A stretch of 64,000 bases of DNA. It comes from Peptoniphilus duerdenii ATCC BAA-1640 (GTDB lineage: Bacteria; Bacillota; Clostridia; Tissierellales; Peptoniphilaceae). Both the position numbers and the translations under genes were made by a program. The stretch covers positions 1,567,504 to 1,631,503 of the forward strand of contig NZ_GL397071.1 in the NCBI RefSeq assembly GCF_000146345.1, in the 5' to 3' direction. Positions 1 through 9,123 of this stretch are shown here, piece by piece (position 1 is the stretch's first letter; every line of letters starts with the position of its first letter). The notes beneath the pieces are model-generated. The model had not been told where the DNA came from, did no database searches, and was given only the letters and a program-made list of their open reading frames with translations.

Positions 1-222
1 AAACAAGGAGTTTCAGATAATATTAAACGAGGTATTGAAAATCTTAGTGAGTATGAAGACAAACTAAAGATGATTAACAATCGCTTCAAAAATGAAAAAA
101 AACTAGAAATCTTAAAAGAATTATTTGATGAATTTGAAAATAATTCAAAGGATTATGACTCAGAAACTTTAAGCAAAATTAAAAAAGTACTTTTTAACAT
201 GGAGGTTGAAGATGATATTTGA
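1..222 (+). CDS. ylxM: YlxM-type SRP operon regulator, 3' fragment
   Basis: This reading frame is open from the first base and stops at 222, so only the last 73 residues are visible. They are helical and charged, and immediately precede ffh, which is the usual place of ylxM, encoding a small helix-turn-helix protein thought to modulate the signal recognition particle genes. Its end overlaps the ffh start by 11 nt, so the two are probably translationally coupled. The N-terminal DNA-binding part lies outside the window, so the name rests mainly on position. Confidence 0.72.
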   Translation, partial: KQGVSDNIKRGIENLSEYEDKLKMINNRFKNEKKLEILKELFDEFENNSKDYDSETLSKIKKVLFNMEVEDDI

Positions 223-1549
223 ATCACTTTCAGATAAATTACAAAATACTTTGTCTAAACTAAGAGGCAAAGGAAAATTAACTGAAAAAGATATTGATTT
301 GGCCATGAGAGAAGTAAGACTTGCATTACTTGAAGCAGATGTTAACTTTAAAGTAGTTAAAGATTTTACAAAGAAAGTAAAAGAACGCGCACTTGGATCT
401 GAAGTTCTTGAAAGCTTGACTCCAGGACAACAAGTAATAAAGATCGTAAATGAAGAGCTAAAAACACTAATGGGTGAAGGAGAATCTAAGTTAGATCTTT
501 CTAAAAACCCATCAGTATTTGTCATGGCAGGTCTTCAAGGTGCCGGTAAGACTACTACCTCTGGTAAGCTTGCATTACAAATGAAAAAAAGAGGAAAAAG
601 ACCTCTTTTAGTTGCATGTGACGTATACAGACCAGCTGCTATAAAACAGCTTCAAGTTGTTGGAGAAGGTATTGATGTTCCAGTATTTACTATGGGAGAT
701 AAGATTAACCCAGTAGATATTGCAAAAGCCTCAATAGAACATGCAAAAAGAAATGGTAATGATGTAGTAATTATAGATACTGCTGGTCGACTTCATGTAG
801 ATGAAAATCTTATGGATGAGCTTTTAAATATTGTAAAATCTGTAGATCCTCAAGAAAAACTTTTAGTTTTAGATGCTATGACTGGACAAGATGCAGTAAA
901 TGTTACTGAATCTTTTGCAGAAAAATTGGATTTAACAGGAGTTATTCTTACTAAACTTGATGGAGATGCAAGAGGTGGAGCTGCCTTGTCATTAAGAGCT
1001 GTAACCGACGTACCTATTAAGTTCATATCTCTTGGAGAAAAGATGGATTCATTGGAAGTCTTTTATCCAGATCGTATGAGTAATAGAATTCTAGGAATGG
1101 GAGATGTTCTTTCCCTAATAGAAAAAGCTCAAGAAGCAGTAGATGAAAAGAAAGCTAAAGAATTTGAAGAAAAGTTAAAGAATCAATCTTTTACTTTTGA
1201 AGATTTTTTAGATCAAATGCAACAAGTTAAAAATTTGGGTCCATTAGAAGATATACTTGCGATGATTCCAGGAGTTAACAATAAAATGTTAAAGAACTTA
1301 AATGTCGATGAAAAAGAATTCGATAGGGTAGAAGCAATTATAAGATCTATGACTCCAAAAGAAAGAATTAAACCAGAAATTATTGATGTTTCTAGAAAGA
1401 AACGTATTTCAAATGGTGCTGGCGTACCAGTAACAGAAGTTAATAAGCTTCTAAAACAATTCAAAGAACTGAAAAAAATGATGAAACAATTTTCGGGAAT
1501 GGGCAATAAAATGAAAAAAGGCAAGTTTAAACTACCTTTTCCATTTTAA
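212..1549 (+). CDS. ffh: Signal recognition particle GTPase Ffh
   Basis: Ffh binds SRP RNA and signal peptides of emerging membrane proteins and docks with FtsY in a GTP-dependent cycle. The protein has the usual N (helical), G and M domains: the P-loop GLQGAGKTT lies near residue 108, DTAGR near 190, TKLDGDARGGAAL near 245-260, and a methionine-rich M domain ends in MMKQFSGMGNKMKKGK. The length of 445 residues is normal. I place the start at the ATG at 212, because GGAGG at 201-205 sits 6 nt before it; an in-frame TTG at 206 would lie too close to that site. Confidence 0.97.
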   Translation: MIFESLSDKLQNTLSKLRGKGKLTEKDIDLAMREVRLALLEADVNFKVVKDFTKKVKERALGSEVLESLTPGQQVIKIVNEELKTLMGEGESKLDLSKNPSVFVMAGLQGAGKTTTSGKLALQMKKRGKRPLLVACDVYRPAAIKQLQVVGEGIDVPVFTMGDKINPVDIAKASIEHAKRNGNDVVIIDTAGRLHVDENLMDELLNIVKSVDPQEKLLVLDAMTGQDAVNVTESFAEKLDLTGVILTKLDGDARGGAALSLRAVTDVPIKFISLGEKMDSLEVFYPDRMSNRILGMGDVLSLIEKAQEAVDEKKAKEFEEKLKNQSFTFEDFLDQMQQVKNLGPLEDILAMIPGVNNKMLKNLNVDEKEFDRVEAIIRSMTPKERIKPEIIDVSRKKRISNGAGVPVTEVNKLLKQFKELKKMMKQFSGMGNKMKKGKFKLPFPF

Positions 1550-1575
1550 TGTATAAATAACAGGAGGTGAATAAT

Positions 1576-1866
1576 TTGGCAGTAAAAATTAGACTTAGAA
1601 GAATGGGTTCAAAGAAAAATCCATTTTATAGAATAATAGTAGCTGATTCTAGAGCTCCTAGAAATGGTAGATTTATTGAAGAACTAGGATACTACAATCC
1701 ACTAACTGAACCAAAAAAAGTGGTGGTTAATCTAGAGTCTGTAAACAAATGGATTGAAAATGGTGCTAAACCAACTGATACAGTTGATAGACTTTTCAAA
1801 GAAAATAATGTTTACCAACCAAAATCAAAAGAAGTAACAACTGAAGCTAACCAAGAGGAAGAATAA
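1576..1866 (+). CDS. rpsP: 30S ribosomal protein bS16
   Basis: A small-subunit protein that binds 16S rRNA. The N-terminus [19 protein letters not shown] is the family signature, and the 96-residue length fits, with an acidic low-complexity tail. A TTG at 1576 is the likely start: AGGAGGTG at 1562-1569 is well spaced and gives the conserved first residues, whereas the upstream in-frame GTG at 1567 lies inside that ribosome-binding site. It follows ffh by 26 nt and shares its operon. Confidence 0.96.
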   Translation: MAVKIRLRRMGSKKNPFYRIIVADSRAPRNGRFIEELGYYNPLTEPKKVVVNLESVNKWIENGAKPTDTVDRLFKENNVYQPKSKEVTTEANQEEE

Positions 1867-1885
1867 TCCGAATAGGAGGTCTCAA

Positions 1886-2116
1886 ATGGTTGAGTTAGTA
1901 GAATTTATTGCAAAATCTCTTTGCGAAGATAAGGACTCTGTAAAGGTTGAATTTAATAATACAGATTCTTCTATCGATATTACTCTTCATGTTGCTGAGG
2001 CTGATATGGGGAAGGTAATAGGTAGACAAGGAAGAATTGCAAAATCAATTAGGACCATTTTAAAAGCAATGTCTCTTAAAGAGAATATAAAGGTTAACTT
2101 GCAAATTGAAAACTGA
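1886..2116 (+). CDS. khpA: KH-domain RNA-binding protein KhpA
   Basis: A 76-residue single KH domain. The GxxG loop is seen as VIGRQGRIAKSIR around residues 40-52. KhpA proteins bind RNA, usually as a dimer or with KhpB, and have been linked to ribosome function and cell-size control in Firmicutes. It lies between rpsP and rimM, the standard place. AGGAGG precedes the ATG. Its 3' end overlaps rimM by 11 nt. Confidence 0.93.
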   Translation: MVELVEFIAKSLCEDKDSVKVEFNNTDSSIDITLHVAEADMGKVIGRQGRIAKSIRTILKAMSLKENIKVNLQIEN

Positions 2117-2600
2117 TCAATTAATAATAGGAAAAATTTTAAATACACATGGTATAAAAGGAACTATAAAAGTACAGCCAATAACTTCTGATATCAATAG
2201 ATTTAAGAGTCTTAACTATATAATACTAGATGATTTAAAAATTGAAATTTCTAATAGAAGAATTAGTAATAATCTGGTATATTTAGATCTTAAAGGTTAT
2301 GATGATATTAATAAAGTACTGCCTTTTAAAGGTAAATACATCTATATTTTAGAAGATGATCGTATAAATCTAAAAGAAGGCGAATATTTTCAATACCAAG
2401 TAATTGGACTAAATTGTTACGATGCTGAGAATAATCTTTTAGGTACCGTAAAATCCATTTTAGAAAATCCAGTTCATGATATTTTGGAAATAGAAGATGA
2501 ATGTAATACTGTTCATTATGTGCCATTTATAGATAATTTTATAGTTAGTGTGGATTTAGAAAAAGGAATAATATTGAATCCTATTGAGGGTATGTTTTGA
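2106..2600 (+). CDS. rimM: 16S rRNA processing/maturation factor RimM
   Basis: RimM binds ribosomal protein S19 and helps mature the 30S head. The N-terminal beta-barrel begins with LIIGKILNTHGIKGTIKVQP, and a PRC-barrel-type C-terminal half contains the HYVPFIDNFIVSVD segment. The length of 164 residues is typical. The likely start is a TTG at 2106, inside the end of khpA; no ATG is available before the conserved region. The stop overlaps the trmD ATG (TGATG), which suggests coupled translation. Confidence 0.93.
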   Translation: MKTDQLIIGKILNTHGIKGTIKVQPITSDINRFKSLNYIILDDLKIEISNRRISNNLVYLDLKGYDDINKVLPFKGKYIYILEDDRINLKEGEYFQYQVIGLNCYDAENNLLGTVKSILENPVHDILEIEDECNTVHYVPFIDNFIVSVDLEKGIILNPIEGMF

Positions 2601-3298
2601 TGAAATTTACAACGCTTACTCTTTTTCCTGAATTTATTGAATCAATAAAAGGCTACAGTATTATAAGGAGAGCTATAGAAAATGGCCTTATTTCTGTAGA
2701 GAGCATAAATATAAGAGACTTTGCAATTAATAAACATGGTCAAGTTGACGATTACCCTTATGGTGGTGGCCAGGGCATGGTCATGATGGTAGAGCCTGTT
2801 TATAAGGCAATAGAAAGTGTCAAAACCGAAAATTCTCATGTGGTGTTTTTATCTCCACAGGGAAAAGTTTTAAATCAGAAACTAATAAAAGACCTTTCTA
2901 AAAAAGAACATATAGTCTTACTTTGTGGTCATTATGAAGGGATAGATGAGAGAATAATTGAAAACTATATAGATGAAGAAATATCTATTGGTGATTATGT
3001 ACTAACGGGTGGAGAGATTCCAGCTATGGTGCTTATAGATTCTGTATCTCGTATGATTGACGGAGTTCTAGCTTCATCTGAAGCTTATGAAGATGAATCT
3101 CATATGGATGGTCTTCTAGAATATCCTCAATACACTAGACCTCAAGAATTTATGGGACTTAAAGTTCCAGATGTACTACTCAGCGGAAACCATCAAGAAA
3201 TTGAAAAATATAGACGAGAGATGTCTATATTACAAACAGAGAAAAAAAGACCAGATCTTTTTAAATTTATTAAGGATAAAAAGGAAGGAGGATCTTAA
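2600..3298 (+). CDS. trmD: tRNA (guanine-N1)-methyltransferase TrmD
   Basis: This enzyme methylates G37 of tRNAs using S-adenosylmethionine, which prevents +1 frameshifting. A SPOUT trefoil-knot fold is indicated by VVFLSPQGK, LCGHYEGIDERI and SIGDYVLTGGE, which line the AdoMet site. At 232 residues it is of normal length. The ATG at 2600 overlaps the rimM stop; a TTG three bases upstream gives one extra residue and is less likely. It is followed directly by rplS. Confidence 0.97.
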   Translation: MKFTTLTLFPEFIESIKGYSIIRRAIENGLISVESINIRDFAINKHGQVDDYPYGGGQGMVMMVEPVYKAIESVKTENSHVVFLSPQGKVLNQKLIKDLSKKEHIVLLCGHYEGIDERIIENYIDEEISIGDYVLTGGEIPAMVLIDSVSRMIDGVLASSEAYEDESHMDGLLEYPQYTRPQEFMGLKVPDVLLSGNHQEIEKYRREMSILQTEKKRPDLFKFIKDKKEGGS

Positions 3299-3646
3299 AT
3301 GGATTTAATCAGACAAATTGAAAATGAACAAATTACTAAAGAAGTTCCTAGTTTCTCAACTGGAGATACAGTTCAAGTTCATTATAGAATTATCGAAGGT
3401 TCTAGAGAAAGAGTTCAAGTTTTCGAAGGAACCGTTATAAAAGTTCAAGGAGAAGGCGTTAGACAAACATTTACTGTAAGAAGACTTTCTTACGGAGTAG
3501 GAGTTGAAAGAACTTTCTTAGTACATTCTCCAAGAATAGCTAAACTTGTTGTTACTAGAAAAGGTAAGACTAGACGTGCTAAATTATTCTACATCAGAAA
3601 TAGACAAGGAAAATCTGCTAAAGTTAAAGAAAAAACTAACTATTAA
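3299..3646 (+). CDS. rplS: 50S ribosomal protein bL19
   Basis: A large-subunit protein at the 30S-50S interface. The 115 residues carry the family pattern, including [25 protein letters not shown] and the basic C-terminus [23 protein letters not shown]. The start ATG abuts the trmD stop, with AAGGAAGGAG just upstream. It is the last gene of the SRP/ribosome operon, closed by a strong terminator. Confidence 0.98.
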   Translation: MDLIRQIENEQITKEVPSFSTGDTVQVHYRIIEGSRERVQVFEGTVIKVQGEGVRQTFTVRRLSYGVGVERTFLVHSPRIAKLVVTRKGKTRRAKLFYIRNRQGKSAKVKEKTNY

Positions 3647-3650
3647 TAAA

Positions 3651-3681
3651 AAAGATCCTTTAAGCAAAAGGATCTTTTTTT
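3651..3681 (+). terminator. Rho-independent terminator after rplS
   Basis: The arms AAAGATCCTTT (3651-3661) and AAAGGATCTTT (3667-3677) pair perfectly around a 5-nt loop and run into a T-tract. This ends the ffh-rplS transcript. Confidence 0.93.
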
Positions 3682-3708
3682 GAATTAATTTTAATTCTGT
3701 ATTATAAT
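3680..3708 (+). promoter_or_regulatory. Sigma-A-type promoter of the GH18 gene
   Basis: TTGAAT (3680-3685) and TATAAT (3703-3708) are separated by 17 bp, 28 bp before the ATG at 3737. The -35 element overlaps the T-tract of the preceding terminator. Confidence 0.72.
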
Positions 3709-3736
3709 TATCTTATAATTATTAAAGGAGAAATTT

Positions 3737-5386
3737 ATGAAAAAAATACTGTTAGGGCTGTTAGTTTTAATAATTTTAGCAAGTGGGGCTTTTATATATT
3801 TATTAAAAGGCAGATCTTCTAAAGTTATATCTACAAAATATAATGAATTCTCATTTATTTGTGAAGCTGATGATGTTGATAAATCTCTTTTTGATAGGAT
3901 AGACGGTCAATACTATCTAGCATTGGATTTTATTAAAGATAAAATAGATAAAGATGTAGATTATAATGAAAATGAAAAAATCATTACTTTTGCCAACGAT
4001 AAAGGTACAAAAAGAATCAAAGTTGGTGAAATGAAAATGTTACAAAATGGAAATGAAGTCGCGCTTAGAGATCCAGTCATTGAAAAAGATAATAAAATAT
4101 TTGTACCTATCGAAGCTTTTATATATGATTATCCTGTAGAGTTAAGATATATAGATGATTTGAAGTTACTTATCATGGATTATACAAATATAAACTATGC
4201 AAAAGGAACTCTCAAGGGTCAAGGAACCAATTTAAGAGAAGAAGCTAGCCTTCAATCTCCAATTGTAAAGAACCTACAAGGAAATGAAGAAATATTAGTT
4301 TTCGGAGAAGAAGGAGATTTCTATAAAGTTCGTATAAAAGATGGATATAAAGGATATATAAAGAAAGATCTTTTAGAAGTTGATTTCGGATCCGGAAAAT
4401 TCTCAACAATTAAAGACACAGTAACCACAGAGGCCAAAAGGCCTCTTAATTTAACATGGGACTATACTTATTCAACTCAGTCAGATGCTTCCATAGCTGC
4501 TATTTCTCCAATAGAAGGTTTAGAAGTTATATGTCCTACCTGGTTCTCTATCGGCAATGAAAATGGTGATTTAATTGATAGAGGAAAAATGGAGTATGTA
4601 ACAAAATATAAATCATTAGGAATTGATGTATGGGGTTACTTAGACAATTCATTTGATCCAAATATAACTGAAGCAACTCTTAAATCTCCAACGAAGAGGG
4701 AATACATTATAAATCAGGTAATAAGAGCTCTTAATTACTATGGAATGAAAGGTTTAAATATTGACTTTGAACATACTAAAATTGATTCAAGAGATGATAT
4801 AACTCAGTTCACTAAAGAGATCGCTGCTAGATTAAAACAACATGGTATAAAGGTGTCAATAGATGTAACACCACAGATTTCCAAAGATGTAACTAAGGAA
4901 CCATATGATAGGGTTAATCTATCTAAACATGTAGACTATGTAATGTTAATGGCGTATGATCAACACTGGGGAAGCTCTACCAAAGCAGGATCAGTTGCTG
5001 AATACAAATGGGTAGAAGGCAATATAAATAATTTAATTAGACAAATACCTAGAGATAAATTCATACTATGTATTCCAACATATACAAGAATTTGGACAGA
5101 AAAACCTGATGGATCAGTTAGTTCAACAACGGCATCTATGGCAGCTGTACAAGATATTATAGCTAAGAGAGGTCTTACTCCTAAATTTGATGAAGTTGCT
5201 AAACAAAACTATGTTCAGTACCAAGATAATGATGGGCTTAAGAAAATTTGGATTGAAGATAACTCTAGTATAGAACACAAACTTACACTTATTAATAAGT
5301 ATAATTTAGGTGGCGTGGCAAGTTGGAGAAAGGGATTTGAAACCAGCTCTGTATGGCCACTGATAAAAAATACCGTTATTAATTGA
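3737..5386 (+). CDS. Surface SH3b / glycoside hydrolase 18 protein
   Basis: The 549-residue protein has an N-terminal transmembrane anchor (about residues 4-24, no cysteine lipobox), then a copper-amine-oxidase-like or stalk domain (about 50-150), a bacterial SH3 domain (about 155-215, TLKGQGTNLREEASLQSPIV), and a GH18 barrel (about 235-549). The GH18 acid/base region reads GLNIDFEHT, with the DxE end of the DxxDxDxE motif. Relatives include spore and vegetative wall hydrolases of the YaaH/YvbX type that cut N-acetylglucosamine bonds. A role in peptidoglycan turnover is inferred. It is followed, with a small overlap or gap, by a phospholipase C-like gene. Confidence 0.85.
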   Translation: MKKILLGLLVLIILASGAFIYLLKGRSSKVISTKYNEFSFICEADDVDKSLFDRIDGQYYLALDFIKDKIDKDVDYNENEKIITFANDKGTKRIKVGEMKMLQNGNEVALRDPVIEKDNKIFVPIEAFIYDYPVELRYIDDLKLLIMDYTNINYAKGTLKGQGTNLREEASLQSPIVKNLQGNEEILVFGEEGDFYKVRIKDGYKGYIKKDLLEVDFGSGKFSTIKDTVTTEAKRPLNLTWDYTYSTQSDASIAAISPIEGLEVICPTWFSIGNENGDLIDRGKMEYVTKYKSLGIDVWGYLDNSFDPNITEATLKSPTKREYIINQVIRALNYYGMKGLNIDFEHTKIDSRDDITQFTKEIAARLKQHGIKVSIDVTPQISKDVTKEPYDRVNLSKHVDYVMLMAYDQHWGSSTKAGSVAEYKWVEGNINNLIRQIPRDKFILCIPTYTRIWTEKPDGSVSSTTASMAAVQDIIAKRGLTPKFDEVAKQNYVQYQDNDGLKKIWIEDNSSIEHKLTLINKYNLGGVASWRKGFETSSVWPLIKNTVIN

Positions 5387-5409
5387 CAGTAAAGTTCATT
5401 ACAGATATA

Positions 5410-6063
5410 ATGAATGTAGAAAAGAAGGTGTTTAGAATATTAGCAGAAACTCATACTTTAATCGCAGATAAACTTTTCAATAGAGTTTATTCTGAATATG
5501 GAATTAGATTAAATAAAAAGAAATTAAGATGGGGCTCAGTTGCTCCAGACTATCTTCCGTACTATAAATTTAAAAGACATTATCTTGAAGAATCTATAGG
5601 ATATATTTCCTCGGAAATAGTTAATTTAATATATATATCTAGATATGTAGATTTCTATAATATGAAACCTTTCTTTAAAAGGTTTTTCAGCAAGAGATTA
5701 GGTATAATTTCTCATTATCTATGTGATTTTACAACCAAACCTCATGCTATTAGAGAAACTTGCACTAATATTGAAGATCTTAAAAGTCATATTAAATATG
5801 AAAAAGACTTAGCAAAGTATTCATTGAAACACGAGTTTAAAGTTTTGGATATAGATAATTCCTTGCTTTATTCAAATCATTTCATAACAATGAGACAAAG
5901 TGTTGAACAATTTGTTAGATTTGTTGTAGATAAATACTTAGAAAATGAATTTTCTTTTGAAAATGATTTAGATTATGCTATGAGCTTATCTTTTTCAATA
6001 TGTGATTTTATATTTGAAACCATATTTATTTACAGTGAAGAAATGGAATTGCAATTTATTTAG
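5410..6063 (+). CDS. Zinc-dependent phospholipase C family protein
   Basis: About 217 residues with the look of the zinc phospholipase C/S1-P1 nuclease fold (Pfam Zn_dep_PLPC): an early histidine helix (LAETHTLIAD), WGSVAPDYLPYYKFKRHY, and LGIISHYLCDFTTKPHA, which supply typical metal-binding His and Asp residues. No signal peptide is seen, so it may be cytosolic and not a secreted toxin. The start is unsure: the ATG at 5410 has only a weak ribosome-binding site, and a TTG at 5383 overlapping the upstream stop would allow coupling and add 9 residues. Its substrate is unknown. Confidence 0.72.
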   Translation: MNVEKKVFRILAETHTLIADKLFNRVYSEYGIRLNKKKLRWGSVAPDYLPYYKFKRHYLEESIGYISSEIVNLIYISRYVDFYNMKPFFKRFFSKRLGIISHYLCDFTTKPHAIRETCTNIEDLKSHIKYEKDLAKYSLKHEFKVLDIDNSLLYSNHFITMRQSVEQFVRFVVDKYLENEFSFENDLDYAMSLSFSICDFIFETIFIYSEEMELQFI

Positions 6064-6095
6064 TCTTTCACAAATTGTGAGAGACTAATTTTTTA
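6062..6095 (+). terminator. Rho-independent terminator
   Basis: AGTCTTTCACAA pairs with TTGTGAGAGACT (one mismatch) and is followed by a T-rich run. It lies between the phospholipase-like gene and asnA. Confidence 0.8.
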
Positions 6096-6109
6096 ATTTA
6101 GGAGGTATT

Positions 6110-7108
6110 ATGAGATATAATTCTGATGCAACAGAACTTAATTTAAAAGAAACTCAGATTGCTATTAAAACGCTTAAAGACTATTTTCAAAGGGATCTTG
6201 CTAATACACTTAACTTAGCAAGAGTATCAGCACCACTTATGGTTAGACCTGAAACAGGGCTTAATGACAATTTGTCAGGAGTAGAAAAACCTGTAAATTT
6301 TAAAGTTCAAAAAGGATCCATAAATGTTGAAATAGTACAGTCACTTGCTAAATGGAAGAGAAATGCTTTGAAAGAGTATGGATTTAATACTTATGAAGGT
6401 TTATACACTGATATGAATGCCATAAGACCTGATGAAACTCTTGATGAGATACATTCAATATATGTTGACCAATGGGACTGGGAAAAAATAATTAAACTTG
6501 AAGACAGAAATAAGAATTACCTTAGACAAACTGTAAGTGAGATTTATGAAGTCTTTAAAAATACAGAGGATTATATTAATCACATTTATCCATATATATT
6601 AAGTAAAAAACTTCCAGAAGAAATTACTTTTATAACCACTCAAGAACTTGAAGACCTATATCCTAAATATAGTCCAAAAGAAAGAGAAAAAAGAATTGCT
6701 AAAGATAAAAAGGCTGTGTTTATTGAAGAAATTGGATATAGATTAAATTCTGGAAATAAGCATGATGATAGAAGTCCTGATTATGATGATTGGAATTTAA
6801 ATGGAGATATATTGTTCTGGAATGAACCTTTAGAAAATGCTCTAGAGCTATCATCTATGGGTATTAGAGTGAATGCTGATTCATTAGAAAAACAAATTAG
6901 AATAGATGAAAAGGAAGAAAGATTATCCCTTCCATACCATCAAAATATTTTAAATAATGTACTTCCATACACTATAGGTGGAGGTATTGGTCAATCTAGA
7001 CTTTGTATGTTCTTCTTAGAAAAGAATCATATAGGAGAGGTACAGGCTGCAATCTGGGATGACGAAATAATTAAACATTCTAAAGAAAATGGAATAGTTC
7101 TCTTATAA
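6110..7108 (+). CDS. asnA: Aspartate-ammonia ligase AsnA
   Basis: This enzyme makes asparagine from aspartate, ammonia and ATP, with a class II aminoacyl-tRNA-synthetase-like fold. Family landmarks include RVSAPLMVRPETGLNDNLSG near residues 39-58, SLAKWKRNAL near 85, WDWEK near 122 and IGGGIGQSRLCMFFL near 290-305, the ATP-binding motif. The length of 332 residues matches the family. AGGAGG sits 6 nt before the ATG. It stands between a terminator and a separate gene, so it is probably monocistronic. AsnA is the ammonia-dependent type, common in anaerobes. Confidence 0.97.
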   Translation: MRYNSDATELNLKETQIAIKTLKDYFQRDLANTLNLARVSAPLMVRPETGLNDNLSGVEKPVNFKVQKGSINVEIVQSLAKWKRNALKEYGFNTYEGLYTDMNAIRPDETLDEIHSIYVDQWDWEKIIKLEDRNKNYLRQTVSEIYEVFKNTEDYINHIYPYILSKKLPEEITFITTQELEDLYPKYSPKEREKRIAKDKKAVFIEEIGYRLNSGNKHDDRSPDYDDWNLNGDILFWNEPLENALELSSMGIRVNADSLEKQIRIDEKEERLSLPYHQNILNNVLPYTIGGGIGQSRLCMFFLEKNHIGEVQAAIWDDEIIKHSKENGIVLL

Positions 7109-7204
7109 AAATTATCGAATTTTAATTTTAAATATAAATTTGACTTATTTAACATTTCAATACATTTTTGTTGTATAATATTAATTACGAGAAAGAGGTG
7201 TGAA

Positions 7205-7981
7205 ATGTTACCGGCAAAAAGCAATAATATAATCGGAAAAAGAAAATTAAAAGTATATAAAAATTATTGTTTTGAAGATGTAAAAGACTTTTTGTTAGAT
7301 AAGTTCTTATTAGATGGAGATGTTGATTCTATGAATATATTGCTTAATTCATACAATATCGAAGATTCCATCAATACAATTACTCCGTCATACATTTCGT
7401 TAAAGCACCTAAAGAAAGACTTAGTATCCTTCCTTAAGCATAAAGAAGGAAAAGAATTACTGGCATACAATATTAGTTCAGTTATTCACGATGATATCAA
7501 TAAATTTGAGCTTGCTATGTACCTAGAAGGTTATAGAGCTGGGTTTAATTCCAAGGTTCATGTAGATATGGTTGAATCCTTAGCTTTTTCTATCTATGAT
7601 TTAAATAAAATATATACTTGTAAAAAACTTTTTAAAAGTAGTGTCCTTCCTGAGGAAGTACAAAAGATAAAAGATAGAGTTTTTTTAGATGTAGAAAAGC
7701 TACCTTATCCAAAAAAGAAGATAAAGGACATAGTAAAGAAGCTAGACTTCAAACTTTTAAGAAAAAAAATATATATGATGAATTCATTCCTGGATAAACA
7801 ACTTATGTTTTCTGAAAATCCAGAGGAAGGTTTTATTGAACTTGGAAATGCTTTGACAAGAAATGAACTACTAGGTTTAAATAAAAAAATAATTAAGTTT
7901 ATGTTGAGAGACGGTCTTAGAGTTTATAAAAATTCATTCTGGGACGGAGTCAATGACAGAGTTTTAAAAAGATATAAATGA
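7205..7981 (+). CDS. Hypothetical protein, 258 aa, upstream of ruvC
   Basis: I do not recognise this family. The protein is soluble, basic and largely helical, with no signal peptide, no membrane segment and no clear catalytic motif. A segment such as LAMYLEGYRAGFNS near residue 105 resembles helical repeat-type packing. It has its own -10 element (TATAAT at 7174-7179), a good ribosome-binding site (AGAGGTG) and its own terminator, so it is expressed independently of asnA and ruvC. Codon use and base composition match the neighbours. Confidence 0.75.
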   Translation: MLPAKSNNIIGKRKLKVYKNYCFEDVKDFLLDKFLLDGDVDSMNILLNSYNIEDSINTITPSYISLKHLKKDLVSFLKHKEGKELLAYNISSVIHDDINKFELAMYLEGYRAGFNSKVHVDMVESLAFSIYDLNKIYTCKKLFKSSVLPEEVQKIKDRVFLDVEKLPYPKKKIKDIVKKLDFKLLRKKIYMMNSFLDKQLMFSENPEEGFIELGNALTRNELLGLNKKIIKFMLRDGLRVYKNSFWDGVNDRVLKRYK

Positions 7982-8008
7982 CTAGGTTTTATAAAACTTA
8001 GTCTTTTT
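7980..8008 (+). terminator. Rho-independent terminator
   Basis: GACTAGGTTTT (7980-7990) pairs with AAAACTTAGTC (7993-8003) with one G-T, followed by TTTTT. It overlaps the stop codon of the 258-residue protein. Confidence 0.85.
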
Positions 8009-8048
8009 CTTTTATATTGGCAAAAATATTTTAAAAAAGAGTGATAAT

Positions 8049-8543
8049 ATGATAATATTAGGTATAGACCCCGGTCTAGCTTTGGTAGGCTATGGTGTAA
8101 TAGAAGTAATAGGAAATAAATATAAATATTTAACGCATGGAGTTATTAAGACTGAGGCTGGTGTACCATTTCAAAATAGATTAAAAAAAATCTACAAGGA
8201 AATGACTGATATAGTTATTAAATACAAACCGGAAGACATAGCCTTTGAAGAGTTGTTTTTTAATAAAAACATAAAAACAGCTATAAGTGTGGCTCAGGCT
8301 AGGGGAGTAGAGGTTTTAGTTGCTTCTACTTTTACAGATAATGTATATGAGTACACGCCTTTACAAGTAAAACAAGCTATAGTTGGATATGGAAGAGCTG
8401 AGAAGAGACAAGTTCAAGAGATGACAAAGATGATTCTAAATCTTAAAGAAATTCCAAAACCAGATGACGCGGCAGATGCACTAGCAATTGCTATAACTCA
8501 TGCAAACTCAATAAATTTTAAAGAAAGCTTTTTAATGAAATGA
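8049..8543 (+). CDS. ruvC: Holliday junction resolvase RuvC
   Basis: An endonuclease that cuts Holliday junctions after RuvAB branch migration. The acidic catalytic residues are visible in GIDPGLALVGYG (near residue 6), FEELFF (near 66) and PDDAADALAIAITH near the C-terminus. At 164 residues it is full length. It overlaps ruvA by 4 nt (ATGA), so the three ruv genes form one translationally coupled unit. Many bacilli lack ruvC; its presence fits clostridial relatives. Confidence 0.97.
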   Translation: MIILGIDPGLALVGYGVIEVIGNKYKYLTHGVIKTEAGVPFQNRLKKIYKEMTDIVIKYKPEDIAFEELFFNKNIKTAISVAQARGVEVLVASTFTDNVYEYTPLQVKQAIVGYGRAEKRQVQEMTKMILNLKEIPKPDDAADALAIAITHANSINFKESFLMK

Positions 8544-9121
8544 TAGATATAGTAAAAGGTATTGCTATTTTAAAAGAAGAAAATTCTGTAACTATAATGG
8601 TTGGTGGAATAGGTCTTTTAATTAATGTAAGCAGTAGAGAAAATAAAGAAATAAGATTAAATGAAGAAATAACTTTATTTACAAAAATGGTGGTTAGAGA
8701 AGATGATATTTCCATCTACGGATTTATATCTAAGAGAGAAAGATCTATTTTTTCTCTTTTAACCATGGTTTCTGGTATTGGTCCTAAGGTTGCTATGGGA
8801 ATAATGGGAATGTATGGTGAGGAGGAACTTAGAAAATATATACTTTCATCAGATGTTAAATCTCTTACCAAAGCACCAGGTGTAGGTAAAAAAACCGCAG
8901 AAAGAATAATTCTCGAACTTAAAGACAGAATTGTTAAAATATTTGGAGATTTTATACCAGATGTTAAAGAAAGTGTACCTTTAGAAAATGACGATGCTAT
9001 AGAAGCCTTAGTTGGATTGGGCTTTTCTGCTATTGAAGTTAAGAATGCGCTTATGAATGTAGATCCTTCATTAAGTGTAGATGATAAAATAAAGATAGCA
9101 CTTAAAAATATTGGGAGGTAA
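8540..9121 (+). CDS. ruvA: Holliday junction DNA helicase subunit RuvA
   Basis: RuvA forms the tetramer that holds the four-way junction and loads RuvB. The OB-fold N-terminus is followed by tandem helix-hairpin-helix motifs ([12 protein letters not shown] near 75-86 and [18 protein letters not shown] near 110-128), and a C-terminal RuvB-binding domain from about 145 ([16 protein letters not shown]). The length of 193 residues is typical. It is coupled to ruvC and lies 2 nt before ruvB. Confidence 0.97.
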   Translation: MIDIVKGIAILKEENSVTIMVGGIGLLINVSSRENKEIRLNEEITLFTKMVVREDDISIYGFISKRERSIFSLLTMVSGIGPKVAMGIMGMYGEEELRKYILSSDVKSLTKAPGVGKKTAERIILELKDRIVKIFGDFIPDVKESVPLENDDAIEALVGLGFSAIEVKNALMNVDPSLSVDDKIKIALKNIGR

Positions 9122-9123
9122 GA

